DNA of 64,000 nucleotides from Microvirga lupini (GTDB lineage: Bacteria; Pseudomonadota; Alphaproteobacteria; Rhizobiales; Beijerinckiaceae): NCBI RefSeq assembly GCF_014191055.1, contig NZ_JACHWB010000001.1, positions 463,875 through 527,874 of the forward strand, written 5' to 3'. Under the pieces are notes generated by a model that made no database searches, was not told the origin of the DNA, and saw only the letters and a list, made by a program, of their open reading frames with translations. Below, one piece after another: positions 15,609 through 24,770 of this stretch (positions are counted from its first letter, which is position 1; each line of letters opens with the position of its first letter). Both the position numbers and the translations under genes were made by a program.

Positions 15609-16361
15609 ATGACAATCGCTCTCGAAACGAAAGGTCTCGTCAAGCGCTTCGGCGGCCTCGTGGCGACGGACAATGTGTCGTTCAAGCTGGAGCATGGCGC
15701 CCGGCACGCCTTGATCGGCCCCAACGGTGCCGGCAAGACGACCTTCATCAACCTGCTCACCGGCGTCATCAAACCGACGGCGGGGCAGATCTTCCTGGAG
15801 GGGCAGGAGATCACGGGTTTGCGTCCCGAGTTGCGGGTGCAGCGCGGGCTCGCCCGCACCTTCCAGATCAACCAGCTCTTCCCGGCCATGACCCCGCTTG
15901 AGACCATCGGCCTTGCTGTGTCCGAGCGCCTGGGTGGGGGACGGGACTGGTGGCGTGTGACGGGGAGCAAGCGGGAGATCATCGACGAAATCGTCGAGAT
16001 TGCCCAGCGCTTCCGACTCACGGATGTGCTCGATGAGCGAACCTCAAATCTCGCTTATGGCAAGCAGCGCCTTTTGGAGATTGCCGTGGCCTTCGCCTGC
16101 AGGCCGCGTGTGCTTCTTCTCGACGAGCCGGCCGCTGGCGTACCGGAGGCGGAGAGGCACGAACTGCTTGCGACGGTGGCGGCACTCCCGCGGGACGTCT
16201 CCGTTCTCCTGATCGAGCACGACATGGATCTGGTCTTCAGCTTCGCCGACCGCATCTCGGTGCTGGTCAACGGTGCGCTGTTCACGGAAGGGACGGTCGA
16301 GGAGGTGTCGACGGACCCCCGTGTGCGGGCTGTCTATCTTGGGGAGAGCGTCGATGAGTGA
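15609..16361 (+). CDS. livG: Branched-chain-type ABC transporter ATPase LivG
   Basis: A 250-aa nucleotide-binding subunit. Walker A is GPNGAGKTT near residue 39 and Walker B is RVLLLDEPAAGV near residue 160. The signature segment reads NLAYGKQRLLEIAVAF, with YGKQR in place of the canonical SGGQ, a variant common in LivG. RTFQINQLFPAMTPLE is the Q-loop region. Its last 8 nt overlap livF. Confidence 0.88.
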   Translation: MTIALETKGLVKRFGGLVATDNVSFKLEHGARHALIGPNGAGKTTFINLLTGVIKPTAGQIFLEGQEITGLRPELRVQRGLARTFQINQLFPAMTPLETIGLAVSERLGGGRDWWRVTGSKREIIDEIVEIAQRFRLTDVLDERTSNLAYGKQRLLEIAVAFACRPRVLLLDEPAAGVPEAERHELLATVAALPRDVSVLLIEHDMDLVFSFADRISVLVNGALFTEGTVEEVSTDPRVRAVYLGESVDE

Positions 16362-17088
16362 TCTTCTCACCCTGCAGAAAGTCTCGGCAGGTTACGGTGA
16401 CGCCATCGTCATCTCGAACATCGACCTGCACCTCAGGCCCGGCGAATCCCTCGCTGTGCTCGGCCGCAACGGCACGGGCAAGACGACGCTTCTCAACACC
16501 ATTATCGGTGTAACCCGTCACCGCAGCGGCTCGATCGTGCTGGATGGCCAGAACCTGACGACAGCCCGCCCTGACAAGCGCGCCCATGCGGGCATCGGCT
16601 GGGTTCCGCAGGAGCGCAACATCTTCAAGTCTCTTACCGTGGAAGAGAACCTCACGGCGGTGGCGCGTCCGGGACCCTGGAACGTGAACCGCGTGTACGA
16701 TATGTTCCCCCGCCTCAGGGAGCGCCGGTCCAACATGGGCAACCAGCTCTCCGGCGGGGAGCAGCAGATGCTGGCGGTGGCCCGCGCACTCGTGCTTAAC
16801 CCCAAGCTGCTGCTGCTGGACGAGCCGACGGAAGGGCTCGCACCCATCATCATCGAGGAGCTGCTTGCGGCTCTGACCCGCATCATCCGCGGGGAGGGCA
16901 TGTCGGCCATCGTTGTCGAGCAGCATGCGCAGAAGATCTTGGGCGTAACCGACAGCGCGCTCATCCTCGATCGCGGCACCATCGTTCATGCGAGCTCAAG
17001 CCGGGCTCTCATCGATGACCCGGCTGCTCTCGAACAGCACCTCGGCGTGACGGCGAAGAAGAAGCCGCTGCGCGCCGCATCCCATTGA
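16354..17088 (+). CDS. livF: Branched-chain-type ABC transporter ATPase LivF
   Basis: A 244-aa ATPase from ATG 16354, overlapping the end of livG by 8 nt. Walker A is GRNGTGKTTL near residue 38. The signature LSGGEQQMLAVARAL is near residue 130, followed by Walker B LLLLDEPTEGLAP. The Q-loop region is GWVPQERNIFKSLTVEENL. It is the last transporter subunit before the metE-like gene, which begins 22 nt later and is probably on the same transcript. Confidence 0.89.
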   Translation: MSDLLTLQKVSAGYGDAIVISNIDLHLRPGESLAVLGRNGTGKTTLLNTIIGVTRHRSGSIVLDGQNLTTARPDKRAHAGIGWVPQERNIFKSLTVEENLTAVARPGPWNVNRVYDMFPRLRERRSNMGNQLSGGEQQMLAVARALVLNPKLLLLDEPTEGLAPIIIEELLAALTRIIRGEGMSAIVVEQHAQKILGVTDSALILDRGTIVHASSSRALIDDPAALEQHLGVTAKKKPLRAASH

Positions 17089-17110
17089 ACTCAGAACTGG
17101 AGGATCATTC

Positions 17111-18244
17111 ATGCAACGCACCAAGCCACCTTTCCGCGCCGATATGGTCGGCAGCCTTCTGCGTACGGCTGCGCTCAAAGAAGCCCGCCACAAGCACCAT
17201 GACGGAGAGATCACGGACGAAGCCCTGAAGGATATCGAGGATCGTGAGATCCGGGCCCTCATCAAGCGCCAGGAAGAGATCGGCCTGCAGGCCGTAACCG
17301 ACGGCGAGTTCCGTCGCGCCTATTGGCACTTCGACTTCTTGGAGCATCTCGATGGTGTCACCTCGGTCGAGGCCGATTCCGGCATGAACTTCAAGGGCGG
17401 TGTCGGCATCGCGAAGGCTTTGCGCGTGACCGGCAAGGTCGGCTTCTCTGGCCAGCACCCGATGATCGACCATTTCCGCTTCGTGAAGGACAACACGGAT
17501 CGGGTGGCGAAGATGACGATCCCCGGCCCGAGCATGCTGCACTATCGCGGCGGGCGGAAGATGATGAATATGGGCGTCTATCCGAACATGGACGACTTCT
17601 ATGCCGATGTGGGCAAGGCCTACAACAAGGCCGTGCATGCCTTCTACGATGCCGGCTGCCGTTACCTTCAGCTCGACGACATCTCCTTCGCCTATCTCTG
17701 CGATCCGGACCAGCGCGAGATGCTGCGCCAGCGTGGCGACGATCCTGAGAAGCAGCCCGAGATCTATGCCGGCATGGTGCGCGAGGCGCTCAAGGACAAG
17801 CCGGACGATCTGACGATCACGATGCATCTCTGCCGCGGCAATTTCCGCTCCACCTTCATCGCATCTGGCGGCTATGAGCCGGTAGCCGACGTGCTGTTCA
17901 ACCGCATGCCGGTCGACGGCTACTTCATGGAATGGGACACGGACCGCGCCGGCGGCTTCGAGCCCCTGCGCTTCCTGCCGAAGGGGAAATCCGTTGTCCT
18001 CGGTCTCGTGACCTCCAAGACCGGCGTGCTCGAAAAGAAGGACGACATCAAACGCCGCATCGACGAGGCGTCCAAGTATGTCGACCTCGATCAGCTCTGC
18101 CTCTCTCCGCAATGCGGCTTCGCCTCGACGGAAGAGGGCAACACGCTCGCCGAAGAGGAGCAATGGGCGAAGCTGCGCATGATCGTCGAGATCGCCGAAG
18201 AAGTCTGGGGCAGCCCCGGCTCCGGCGCCAAGAAGGCAGCCTGA
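17111..18244 (+). CDS. Cobalamin-independent methionine synthase C-terminal-domain family protein (MetE-like methyltransferase)
   Basis: A 377-aa single-domain protein resembling the catalytic half of MetE (YxjG/YxjH type). It starts PPFRADMVGSLLRTAALKEA. It contains QAVTDGEFRRAYWHFDF, YLQLDDISFAYLCDP, TMHLCRGNFRS (HxC zinc ligands) and LSPQCGFAST (last zinc cysteine). Zinc-dependent methyl transfer to a thiol is the family chemistry. The donor here is unknown, and the N-terminal folate-binding half of MetE is absent. Its place after an aromatic-type transporter and VanAB suggests handling of methyl groups from methoxylated or methylated substrates, but that is inference. GGAGG precedes the start. 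Confidence 0.8.
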   Translation: MQRTKPPFRADMVGSLLRTAALKEARHKHHDGEITDEALKDIEDREIRALIKRQEEIGLQAVTDGEFRRAYWHFDFLEHLDGVTSVEADSGMNFKGGVGIAKALRVTGKVGFSGQHPMIDHFRFVKDNTDRVAKMTIPGPSMLHYRGGRKMMNMGVYPNMDDFYADVGKAYNKAVHAFYDAGCRYLQLDDISFAYLCDPDQREMLRQRGDDPEKQPEIYAGMVREALKDKPDDLTITMHLCRGNFRSTFIASGGYEPVADVLFNRMPVDGYFMEWDTDRAGGFEPLRFLPKGKSVVLGLVTSKTGVLEKKDDIKRRIDEASKYVDLDQLCLSPQCGFASTEEGNTLAEEEQWAKLRMIVEIAEEVWGSPGSGAKKAA

Positions 18245-18318
18245 TCTGCAACGGGAGCCCGGAACGTCAAGCGGCTGGGCTCCCGCTCTCTAAGAGTGCT
18301 GAAGCGAAAGACATCACG

Positions 18319-19281
18319 ATGCAGGACGAACCGGTTCTCGATCTCGCCCATCTGGGGCATCTGGAACTGCTCACGCCGAAGCCGGATGAAAGTCTGCGCT
18401 TCTTCATCGATGTGCTCGGCATGACCGAGAGCGGCCGGCAGGGCGAATCCGTCTATCTTCGCGCCTGGGACGATTACGAGCGGCACTCGCTCAAGCTGAC
18501 CGCCTCTAGGAAGCCTGGCATGGGGCACATGGCCTTCCGCGCTCGTAGCCGGCAGGCGCTCGAGCGGCGGGTCGCTGCTCTCAAGGATTCCGGTTACGAC
18601 ATCGGTTGGACGGATGGCGATCTCGGTCACGGCCCGGCTTTCCTGTGCCGTGACCCCGACGGACACACGATCGAGCTTTATTACGAGACCGAATGGTATG
18701 TGGCGCCATCTGAGCTGAAACCGGCTCTGAAGAACCAGGCCCAGCGCTTTCCGGCGCGCGGCGTGAGCGTGCGCCGGCTCGACCATCTGAACTGTCTGGC
18801 GTCGGACATTCGTGCCAACCGCATCTTTTATGAGGATTATCTCGGCTGCCGTCTGACGGAGCAGATCATTCAGAATGACGGGGTCGAGGCCGGCATGTGG
18901 ATGACGCTCACCAACAAGAGCTACGACTTCGCTTTCACCCGTGACCACACAGGGACGAAGGGGCGCTTCCACCACCTGACCTATGCCCTCGACAGCCGGG
19001 AGGATGTTCTGAGGGCTGCCGACATCTTCCTGGAAGCGGGCGTGCCCATCGAGTCCGGGCCGCACAAGCACGCGGTCCAGCAGACCTTCTTCCTTTATGT
19101 CTATGAGCCGGGCGGCAACCGCGTCGAGGTCTGCAATGCCGGCGCCCGTCTCATCCTCGCTCCGGACTGGAAGCCGATCGTCTGGACCGAGGAGGAGCGC
19201 AAGAAGGGGCAGGCCTGGGGCATGAAGACGGTCGAGTCGTTCCACACCTATGGAACACCGCCTGTCGATGCCGTGGACTGA
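18319..19281 (+). CDS. Extradiol ring-cleavage dioxygenase of the VOC family (catechol 2,3-dioxygenase-like)
   Basis: From ATG 18319 the protein is 320 aa, the usual two-domain size. The N-terminal domain begins LDLAHLGHLELLTPKPDESL. The C-terminal domain keeps the metal triad: RRLDHLNCLASDI (His), GRFHHLTYALD (His) and NRVEVCNAGA (Glu). It should therefore bind iron and cleave a catechol meta to the hydroxyls. No semialdehyde dehydrogenase or hydrolase for the product lies next to it. The gene is 74 nt after metE-like with a weak ribosome-binding site. A longer frame upstream runs through metE-like and is rejected. Confidence 0.82.
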   Translation: MQDEPVLDLAHLGHLELLTPKPDESLRFFIDVLGMTESGRQGESVYLRAWDDYERHSLKLTASRKPGMGHMAFRARSRQALERRVAALKDSGYDIGWTDGDLGHGPAFLCRDPDGHTIELYYETEWYVAPSELKPALKNQAQRFPARGVSVRRLDHLNCLASDIRANRIFYEDYLGCRLTEQIIQNDGVEAGMWMTLTNKSYDFAFTRDHTGTKGRFHHLTYALDSREDVLRAADIFLEAGVPIESGPHKHAVQQTFFLYVYEPGGNRVEVCNAGARLILAPDWKPIVWTEEERKKGQAWGMKTVESFHTYGTPPVDAVD

Positions 19282-19335
19282 TCCTCGATGAGATCTAGGC
19301 CCCCGCTCATGCGGAGGCCAGGCTGTTATCAGCCT

Positions 19336-20274
19336 TTACTGCCCCCAGCGAAGGACGATTGGATCGAGGCGGCGGGCAATCTCGATGAGACCTTTTCTGG
19401 TCTCGGGATGCAGCGGCTGCAGCGGGTGGCGGACCGCTTCCGAGCGGATCACGCCGCCTTCCTTCATCAACACCTTGGCGGCCGAGAGCCCGCACTGCCG
19501 GTTCTCGTAATTGATCAGCGGCAGCCAGCGCTCATAAGCTACGGCGGCGGTCTCACGGTCACCAGCGAAGTAGGGATCGATGATCTGGCGGATGCCGTCC
19601 GGGTAAGCGCCGCCCGTCATAGCGCCTGTGGCGCCGGCATCGAGGTCGGCCATCAGCGTGATGGCCTCTTCGCCGTCCCACGGTCCCTCGATAGCGTCGC
19701 CCCCGAGCGCGATGAGGTCGCGGAGCTTGCCCGCTGTGCCGGCCACCTCGATCTTGAAGTAGGACACATTGGCGATCTCCTGCGCCATGCGCGCCAGAAA
19801 GGGCGCCGACAGGGACGTGCCGGCCATCGGCGCGTCCTGGATCATGATCGGGATGCTGATCGCATCCGAGACCCGGCGGAAGAACTCGTAGATGCCGGGT
19901 TCCGACACCCGCAGGGTCGCGCCGAAGAAGGGCGGCATGATCATGACCATGGCGGCGCCGGCATCCTGCGCGCGCCGGCTGCGCTCGGCGCAGATCTCAG
20001 TCGAGAAGTGGCTGGTGGTGACGATGACCGGGACGCGGCCCGCCACATGCTCGAGCACAGTCGTCATCACGGCTTCGCGCTCCTCGTCGCGCAGCAGGAA
20101 CTGCTCGGAGAAGTTCGCCAGGATGCAGAGGCCATCCGAGCCCGCGTCGATCATGAAATCGACGGCGCGCTTCTGGCCTTCCAAGTCGAGCTGGCCGCTG
20201 TCATCGAAAATGGTAGGCGCTACCGGAAAAACACCACGATAGGGGCGGGTGGAACTGCTGCCGGCTGCGGGCAT
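19336..20274 (-). CDS. Dihydrodipicolinate synthase-family protein, probable 2-keto-3-deoxy-pentonate (L-KDA) dehydratase
   Basis: A 312-aa DapA/NAL-fold protein. The start at 20274 (MPAAGSSSTRPYRG) follows AAGGAAGAG closely and is preferred to the ATG at 20289. Motifs are GVFPVAPTIFDDSGQLDLEG, the SDGLCILANFSEQFLL region and YFKIEVAGTAGKL, with the Schiff-base lysine in FKIE. Its position 32 nt after an IlvD/Edd dehydratase matches the Azospirillum-type L-arabinose route, where 2-keto-3-deoxy-L-arabonate is dehydrated to alpha-ketoglutarate semialdehyde. A KDA or KDG aldolase is the main alternative. The semialdehyde dehydrogenase is not in the window. Confidence 0.78.
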   Translation of the reverse strand: MPAAGSSSTRPYRGVFPVAPTIFDDSGQLDLEGQKRAVDFMIDAGSDGLCILANFSEQFLLRDEEREAVMTTVLEHVAGRVPVIVTTSHFSTEICAERSRRAQDAGAAMVMIMPPFFGATLRVSEPGIYEFFRRVSDAISIPIMIQDAPMAGTSLSAPFLARMAQEIANVSYFKIEVAGTAGKLRDLIALGGDAIEGPWDGEEAITLMADLDAGATGAMTGGAYPDGIRQIIDPYFAGDRETAAVAYERWLPLINYENRQCGLSAAKVLMKEGGVIRSEAVRHPLQPLHPETRKGLIEIARRLDPIVLRWGQ

Positions 20275-20306
20275 GATCTCTTCCTTCATGATGGCTGAAT
20301 CGTCTT

Positions 20307-22040
20307 CTAGTGGTTGTCGCGCGGAACAGGCGAGCCGGTGCGACCCACCAGGAAGTCCAGGTCGACGCCTTTGTCGGCTTGTAGGACGTGATCGACATAA
20401 AGTTTGGCCCAGCCGCGGGTCGCATGCGGCTCCGGCGCCACCCATGCCGCACGCCGTCGCTCCATCTCCAGCGCTTCCACATGAAGATGCAGGCTGCGGG
20501 CCGGCACATCAAGGGTGATGAGGTCGCCGTTCTGAACCAGCGCCAGCGGTCCGCCGGCGGCGGCCTCCGGCGCCACGTGCAGCACCACGGTGCCGTAGGC
20601 GGTGCCCGACATGCGCGCATCCGAGATGCGGATCATGTCGCGAACCCCTCTCTTGAGCAGCTTCTGCGGCAGGGGCATGTTGCCGACCTCGGCCATGCCT
20701 GGGTATCCCTTCGGGCCGCAATTCTTGAGCACCATGATGCAGGTCTCGTCGATGTCGAGATCCTCATCGTCGATACGGTGGTGCAGGTCCTCGATGGTCT
20801 CGAACACCACCGCACGGCCCGTGTGCTGCATCAGCTCGGGCGAGGCGGCCGAGGGCTTGATGACGGCGCCGTTAGGCGCGAGGTTGCCCTTGAGGATCGC
20901 GATGCCAGCCTCCGGCTTGAACGGTTCCTCGAAGGAGGTGATCACCTCGCGGTTCCAGCACGGCGCATCCTTGACGTTGTCCCAGATCGACTTGCCGTTG
21001 ATGGTGGGCGCATCCTTGTGCAGCAGGCCGCGCTCGCCCAGTGTGCGCAGCACGACCGGCAGGCCTCCGGCATAGTAGAAGTCCTCCATCAGGAAACGGC
21101 CGGAAGGCATCAGGTCGACAAGGCAGTGAATGTCGCGCCCAAGCCGGTCGAAGTCGTCGAGGGTGAGGTCAACGCCACAGCGGCCCGCAATCGCCAGCAG
21201 ATGCACCACGGCGTTGGTCGAGCCGCCGATGGCAGCGAGCGTGCGGATGGCATTCTCGAAGGCTTGACGGGTCAAGATCTTCGAGAGCACCAGATCCTCG
21301 TGCACCATCTCGACGATGCGGCGCCCGGCGATGCGGGCAAGCTGATTGCGACGGGCATCGCTGGCCGGGATGGCGGCGTTCTCCGGCAGCCCGACGCCGA
21401 GCGCTTCCACCATGGACGCCATGGTGGAGCCGGTGCCCATAGTCATGCAGTGACCGGCCGAGCGGTTCATGCCGCCTTCCGCCTCATGGAACTCCTGGAG
21501 CGTCACCTCCCCGGCGCGCAGCTGCTCGCTCATGGAAATGATGTTGGTGCCGGATCCGATATACTTGCCGCGATAGACGCCGCGCAGCTGTGGCCCGCCA
21601 GAGACACCGACGGTGGGTAGGTCCGCGGAAGCCGCGCCCATGAGCAGCGCCGGAGTGGTCTTGTCGCAGCCCATGAGCAGGACGACGCCGTCGAGGGGAT
21701 GGGCGCGGATCGCCTCCTCCACGTCCATGGCGGCGAGATTGCGAAACAGCATGGCGGTGGGGCGCATGGTCACCTCGCCGAGCGAGGAGACGGGAAACTC
21801 CAGCGGAAAGCCGCCGGCATCAAGCACGCCGTACTTCACGTGTTCTGCGATAGTCCGGAAATGGGCGTTGCAGGGGGTAAGCTCGGACCAAGTGTTGCAG
21901 ATCCCGATCACGGGGCGGCCATCGAACTGGTCCTGGGGAAAGCCGCTGTTCTTGAGGAAGGAGCGGTAATAGAACCCCATCTTGTCCTGGCGTCCAAACC
22001 AGGCCTGACTCCGGAGCTGGCGCTTCTTTTCTTCGCTCAT
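20307..22040 (-). CDS. IlvD/Edd-family dehydratase, probable L-arabinonate (pentonate) dehydratase
   Basis: A 577-aa dehydratase. It carries the Fe-S cluster cysteines in GICNTWSELTPCN, LLMGCDKTTPALLMGAAS and RSAGHCMTMGTGSTMASM, all conserved. AWFGRQDKMGFYYRSFLKNS at the N-terminus is typical of the pentonate branch rather than of IlvD. ATG 22040, with AAGGCGAG upstream, is chosen; a TTG at 22055 is possible. It removes water from a sugar acid to give a 2-keto-3-deoxy acid. It is the first gene of the leftward operon and is divergent from the sugar transporter at 22200. Confidence 0.85.
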   Translation of the reverse strand: MSEEKKRQLRSQAWFGRQDKMGFYYRSFLKNSGFPQDQFDGRPVIGICNTWSELTPCNAHFRTIAEHVKYGVLDAGGFPLEFPVSSLGEVTMRPTAMLFRNLAAMDVEEAIRAHPLDGVVLLMGCDKTTPALLMGAASADLPTVGVSGGPQLRGVYRGKYIGSGTNIISMSEQLRAGEVTLQEFHEAEGGMNRSAGHCMTMGTGSTMASMVEALGVGLPENAAIPASDARRNQLARIAGRRIVEMVHEDLVLSKILTRQAFENAIRTLAAIGGSTNAVVHLLAIAGRCGVDLTLDDFDRLGRDIHCLVDLMPSGRFLMEDFYYAGGLPVVLRTLGERGLLHKDAPTINGKSIWDNVKDAPCWNREVITSFEEPFKPEAGIAILKGNLAPNGAVIKPSAASPELMQHTGRAVVFETIEDLHHRIDDEDLDIDETCIMVLKNCGPKGYPGMAEVGNMPLPQKLLKRGVRDMIRISDARMSGTAYGTVVLHVAPEAAAGGPLALVQNGDLITLDVPARSLHLHVEALEMERRRAAWVAPEPHATRGWAKLYVDHVLQADKGVDLDFLVGRTGSPVPRDNH

Positions 22041-22130
22041 CGTGCTCGCCTTCAATCTCTTATCGCGCCACCTGGACAGGGCTGTGACCCCACGACTTTG
22101 GTCGTATAGGCGCTCTCTTCAATTCATATA

Positions 22131-22139
22131 ATACTACTA
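22131..22139 (+). promoter_or_regulatory. ATACTACTA element in the divergent promoter of the pentose genes
   Basis: ATATAATACTACTAATAGGC lies between the dehydratase start (22040) and the binding-protein start (22200). Its 9-mer ATACTACTA appears as the reverse complement TAGTAGTAT at 27553-27561, ahead of chvE. The FadR-type regulator gene lies between the two targets (26746-27522), which makes a common operator plausible. Confidence 0.4.
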
Positions 22140-22199
22140 ATAGGCAACTGTTAAGGCTGCTAAAGTCGAAGAGCAACGACAAATTGAGGGAGAAAACGC

Positions 22200-23162
22200 A
22201 TGAAGGCCCGTCATCTTCTGACGACAATCGGCATGGCTGCACTGATGCTGTCCTCAGGCGCCGCTTACGCCCAATCCAAAATGACCATCGGGTTCTCGCA
22301 GGTTGGATCGGAGTCCGGCTGGCGCGCTGCCGAGACCAAGGTCTCGAAGATCGAGGCCGACAAGCGGGGCGTCGACCTGAAGATCTCCGATGCACAGCAG
22401 AAGCAGGAGAACCAGATCCGCGCCGTCCGGTCCTTCATCGCACAGGGTGTCGACGGGATCTTCATCGCACCGGTCGTGTCTACGGGCTGGGATGCGGTTC
22501 TCAAAGAGGCCAAGGATGCCAAGATCCCCGTGGTTCTGCTCGACCGCTCCATCGACACCAAGGACGAGTCGCTCTACCTCACCGCGGTGACCTCCGACAC
22601 CGTCTACGAAGGAAAGGTCGCCGGCGAATGGCTGGCGAAGGAGACCGGCGGCAAGTGCAATGTGGTGGAACTTCAGGGCACGGTCGGATCGAGCCCGGCG
22701 ATCAACCGCAAGAAGGGATTTGATCAGGTCATGGCCGCCAATCCCGGCATGAAGATCATCCGCACTCAGTCCGGCGACTTCACCCGCACCAAGGGCAAGG
22801 AAGTCATGGAAAGCTTCATCAAGGCCGAAGGCGGCGGCAAGAACATCTGCGCCGTCTATGCTCACAATGATGACATGGCGATCGGCGCTATCCAGGCCAT
22901 CAAGGAAGCGGGCCTGAAGCCCGGAAAGGACATCAAGGTCGTCTCCATCGATGCCGTTCCGGATATATTCAAGGCCATGGCCGACGGCGAGGCCAACGTG
23001 ACGGTCGAGTTGACGCCGAACATGGCGGGGCCGGCTCTCGATGCGCTCATGGCTTTCAAGAAAGACGGTACGGTGCCCAAGAAGTGGATCCAGACGGAGT
23101 CCAAGGTCTATACACCCGAGACGGCAAAGGCTGAATACGACAGGCGCAAGGATCTCTACTGA
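22200..23162 (+). CDS. ytfQ: Sugar ABC transporter substrate-binding protein (YtfQ-like)
   Basis: A 320-aa type I sugar-binding protein. The signal peptide MKARHLLTTIGMAALMLSSG is cleaved near AAYAQSK. Ligand-pocket landmarks are TIGFSQVGSESGWRAAETKV, GIFIAPVVSTGWDAVL and YAHNDDMAIGAIQAI. The GWR and SESG pattern resembles YtfQ, a galactofuranose-binding protein. The neighbouring pentonate enzymes make an arabinose-type furanose a sensible ligand. GAGGGAGAA precedes the ATG. Confidence 0.85.
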   Translation: MKARHLLTTIGMAALMLSSGAAYAQSKMTIGFSQVGSESGWRAAETKVSKIEADKRGVDLKISDAQQKQENQIRAVRSFIAQGVDGIFIAPVVSTGWDAVLKEAKDAKIPVVLLDRSIDTKDESLYLTAVTSDTVYEGKVAGEWLAKETGGKCNVVELQGTVGSSPAINRKKGFDQVMAANPGMKIIRTQSGDFTRTKGKEVMESFIKAEGGGKNICAVYAHNDDMAIGAIQAIKEAGLKPGKDIKVVSIDAVPDIFKAMADGEANVTVELTPNMAGPALDALMAFKKDGTVPKKWIQTESKVYTPETAKAEYDRRKDLY

Positions 23163-23258
23163 GACCATCAAGCACAAATGGCAGCGGGCGGGTTTCGCCT
23201 GCTGCCTGTTTGACCCCGCCGGTCTTCGGCGGATTTGCGTTGGGCGGGCGAGGGTGTA

Positions 23259-24770
23259 ATGCAGCCGATGACAGAGCAGCCTCAACTCCTTGAGATAAGA
23301 GGCCTCACAAAGGGCTTTCCGGGAGTGCAGGCACTCGATCATGTGGATTTCACCCTGCATGCGGGAGAGATCCATGGTCTCCTGGGCGAGAACGGCGCTG
23401 GAAAGTCGACCTTGATCAAGGTGCTGACAGGCGTGTTCAGGCGCGATGCCGGCACCATCAACCTCGAGGGGCAGGAGATCGCTGCGCGAGATCCTGCGGA
23501 TGCGCTCTCTTTGGGAATCGGCACCGTCTATCAGGAGGTCAACCTCCTGCCGAATCTCTCTGTGGCGGAAAACCTCTTCATTGGTCGCCAACCGCACCAC
23601 TTCGGCCTCGTGCGTACCGGCGAGATGAGGCGCCGCGCGTCGGAGCTGCTGGCAGGCTATGGCCTCGACATCAACGTCGCCAATCCTCTGAGCAGCTATT
23701 CGGTTGCCGTCCAGCAGATTGTCGCGATTGCCCGCGCCGTTGACCTCTCCGCCAAGGTGCTGATCCTGGATGAGCCGACGGCAAGCCTCGATGCTCAGGA
23801 GGTCGAGACGCTCTTCGGGATCTTGAGGCGCCTGAAGAGCCGCGGCATCGGCATCGTGTTCGTCACGCATTTCCTCGATCAGGTCTACGCTGTCTGCGAC
23901 CGCATCACCGTGCTGCGCAACGGGCGGCTTGTCGGGTCACGTCCTATCGCCGAACTGCCGCGGATCGAGCTTGTGTCCATGATGCTGGGACGCGAACTCG
24001 CCGCAGAGGCGCTGCACCGCAATCAGCGCCCCCCCGTGTCAGGGGAGCCGCTCGTCGCTTTTAAGGATTACGGCAAGAGCCGCCTGATCGAGCCGTTCGA
24101 TCTGGCTCTGCGACCCGGCGAGGTGGTGGGCCTAGCTGGTCTTCTCGGCTCCGGGCGCACGGAGACCGCCAAGCTGGTTTTCGGCATTGAACGAGCTGAC
24201 AGCGGACAGGCTTTTGTCGACGGGAAGCCTGTTCGCATCGCGACCCCGCGCGACGCGGCCCACCTGCGCTTCGGCTTCACACCCGAGGATCGCAAAACCG
24301 AAGGCATCGTCGCGGAACTGTCCATCCGCGAGAACATCATTCTGGCACTCCAGGCGCAGCGGGGCTGGCTGCACAAGATCCCGCGCGCAAAGCAGGATGA
24401 GATCGCAAGCCGCTTCATCAAGCTTCTCGACATCCGCACGCCGGATGCGGAGAAACCCATAGGTCTTCTTTCCGGCGGCAACCAGCAGAAGGCACTGTTG
24501 GCCCGCTGGCTTGCCACCGAACCCCGTTTCCTCATCCTTGACGAGCCAACCCGCGGAATCGACGTCGGTGCCCACGCCGAGATCATTCGCCTGATCGAAC
24601 GGCTATGCGAGGAAGGGCTTGCGCTTCTTGTGATCTCTTCGGAACTCGAAGAAATTGCCTCCTACAGCGACCGCGTGGTTGTGCTGCGGGATCGCCGGCA
24701 TGTGCGCGAGCTTTCCGGGGACGAGGTGAGTGCCGATACCATCATGACAACCATCGCGAGCCACTCATGA
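23259..24770 (+). CDS. ytfR: Sugar ABC transporter ATP-binding protein, tandem NBD (YtfR-like)
   Basis: A 503-aa fused double ATPase of the sugar class. The first Walker A is [10 protein letters not shown] near residue 45, with Walker [13 protein letters not shown]. The second half has the degenerate loop GLLGSGRTETAKLVFGI, then [15 protein letters not shown] and [19 protein letters not shown]. This asymmetry is normal in the family. ATG 23259 is used; another in-frame ATG is at 23268. The end overlaps the permease start in an ATGA. Confidence 0.88.
   Translation: MQPMTEQPQLLEIRGLTKGFPGVQALDHVDFTLHAGEIHGLLGENGAGKSTLIKVLTGVFRRDAGTINLEGQEIAARDPADALSLGIGTVYQEVNLLPNLSVAENLFIGRQPHHFGLVRTGEMRRRASELLAGYGLDINVANPLSSYSVAVQQIVAIARAVDLSAKVLILDEPTASLDAQEVETLFGILRRLKSRGIGIVFVTHFLDQVYAVCDRITVLRNGRLVGSRPIAELPRIELVSMMLGRELAAEALHRNQRPPVSGEPLVAFKDYGKSRLIEPFDLALRPGEVVGLAGLLGSGRTETAKLVFGIERADSGQAFVDGKPVRIATPRDAAHLRFGFTPEDRKTEGIVAELSIRENIILALQAQRGWLHKIPRAKQDEIASRFIKLLDIRTPDAEKPIGLLSGGNQQKALLARWLATEPRFLILDEPTRGIDVGAHAEIIRLIERLCEEGLALLVISSELEEIASYSDRVVVLRDRRHVRELSGDEVSADTIMTTIASHS

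Noticed and set aside
17932..18318. A 129-residue N-terminal extension of the extradiol dioxygenase
   Set aside because: It lies entirely inside the metE-like gene in another frame and is arginine/proline-rich without family similarity.
19297..19320. Hairpin-like GGCCCCCGC-TCAT-GCGGAGGCC as a terminator between convergent genes
   Set aside because: The stem is interrupted and no U-tract follows on either strand.
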